Positions 5,924 to 6,261 of a stretch of DNA of 6,261 nt are shown here, piece after piece. Every line of letters begins with the position of its first letter. Position 1 is the first letter of the stretch. A program made the translations under genes and the position numbers. The notes under the pieces were generated by a model. It was not told the DNA's origin, searched no databases, and saw only the letters and a program-made list of their open reading frames with translations. Source of the stretch: SKVR01 sp041642035 (lineage in GTDB: Bacteria; Bacteroidota; Bacteroidia; Bacteroidales; UBA7960); the NCBI GenBank assembly GCA_041642035.1, contig JBEPXC010000222.1:1-6261 (forward strand). Reading direction: 5' to 3'.

Positions 5924-6261
5924 ATGGCTTATCCGGAATATTTAGAGAATGATATAAACCTTCAACCTTTTGCTGAGGCGATAATGGGTCGAATAAAGCG
6001 TGCTGAGGACAGAGAGAAACAATTATTGGGTGATTCGAAAACCCTGTCTGATTTTGCAGTAGGTTATCTCTTTTATGGTTTGCATAAGCAAGAGGACTCC
6101 TGGATAATAAGAGAGTGGGCTCCCCATGCTACCAAAATATACCTGATGGGCGATTTTACCCATTGGCAGCTTAAAGAAGAATTTGCTTTTACTTCAATGG
6201 ATAATGGAAACTGGAGCCTTGAATTAGCTCCCGATACCATAGCTCATGGAGATTTATATAA
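5924..6261 (+). CDS. glgB: 1,4-alpha-glucan branching enzyme, N-terminal part (window ends inside gene)
   Basis: The frame is open from ATG at 5924 to the window edge, 112 complete codons, where the family has roughly 650-700. Branching enzyme makes the alpha-1,6 branches of glycogen in the cytoplasm. The visible part is the N-terminal helical lead (EYLENDINLQPFAEAIMGRI) followed by the start of a CBM48 carbohydrate-binding domain: FAVGYLFYGLHK (44-55), IREWAPHATKIYLMGDFTHW (62-81) and NGNWSLEL (94-101). The lead and the REWAP...GDFxxW pattern resemble the GH13_8 (eukaryote-like) branching enzymes common in Bacteroidota rather than the E. coli GH13_9 type. The catalytic barrel is outside the window, so activity cannot be judged. 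No Shine-Dalgarno precedes the start. It is transcribed divergently from the DUF6580-like gene. A debranching or trehalose-forming GH13 relative is less likely given the N-terminal lead. Confidence 0.88.
   Translation, partial: MAYPEYLENDINLQPFAEAIMGRIKRAEDREKQLLGDSKTLSDFAVGYLFYGLHKQEDSWIIREWAPHATKIYLMGDFTHWQLKEEFAFTSMDNGNWSLELAPDTIAHGDLY

Overview
The window looks like a chromosomal segment of a Bacteroidota bacterium. Three things point there: AT-rich intergenic DNA with -7 boxes matching the Bacteroidota consensus TAnnTTTG (three copies of TACTTTTG and one TAAATTTG), genes without Shine-Dalgarno sequences directly before their starts, and the protein families themselves (a DUF6580-type membrane protein and a GH13_8-like glycogen branching enzyme). 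The species cannot be named from the sequence.

From the left edge to about 5.69 kb every gene is on the minus strand. Read in the direction of transcription (right to left) they are: a DUF6580-like small membrane protein (5154-5687) closed by a strong intrinsic terminator (5105-5134); then a promoter and a cyanophycin gene cluster, namely cyanophycinase cphB (4143-4946), a short cyanophycin synthetase of the CphA2 type (2095-3996) and isoaspartyl dipeptidase iadA (869-2029); then ribonuclease Z rnz (1-818, C-terminus cut by the window edge). The gaps between the last four genes are 146, 65 and 50 nt, with no visible terminator, so they may form one transcript. At the right end, divergent on the plus strand, is the first third or less of a glycogen branching enzyme glgB (5924 to the window end).

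The three cyanophycin genes meet at one metabolite, beta-Asp-Arg. Cyanophycinase releases it from the polymer, IadA splits it into Asp and Arg, and a CphA2-type enzyme can ligate it back into polymer using ATP. The synthetase here keeps the N-terminal and ATP-grasp domains. Its Mur-ligase-like third domain has lost the P-loop and stops about 240 residues early, so it should not be able to make cyanophycin from free Asp and Arg in the manner of CphA1. No CphA1 is in the window. The most interesting question is therefore whether a CphA1 lies elsewhere in the genome, or whether this cluster lives on imported or otherwise made beta-aspartyl dipeptides. A second oddity is that IadA carries Glu where the E. 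coli enzyme has its carboxylated, metal-bridging Lys.

The 236-nt divergent intergenic region (5688-5923) holds three copies of TATACTTTTG, two of them as an inverted pair. They are read here as promoter -7 elements for the DUF6580 gene and glgB. No RNA genes, insertion sequences, CRISPR arrays or riboswitches were seen.
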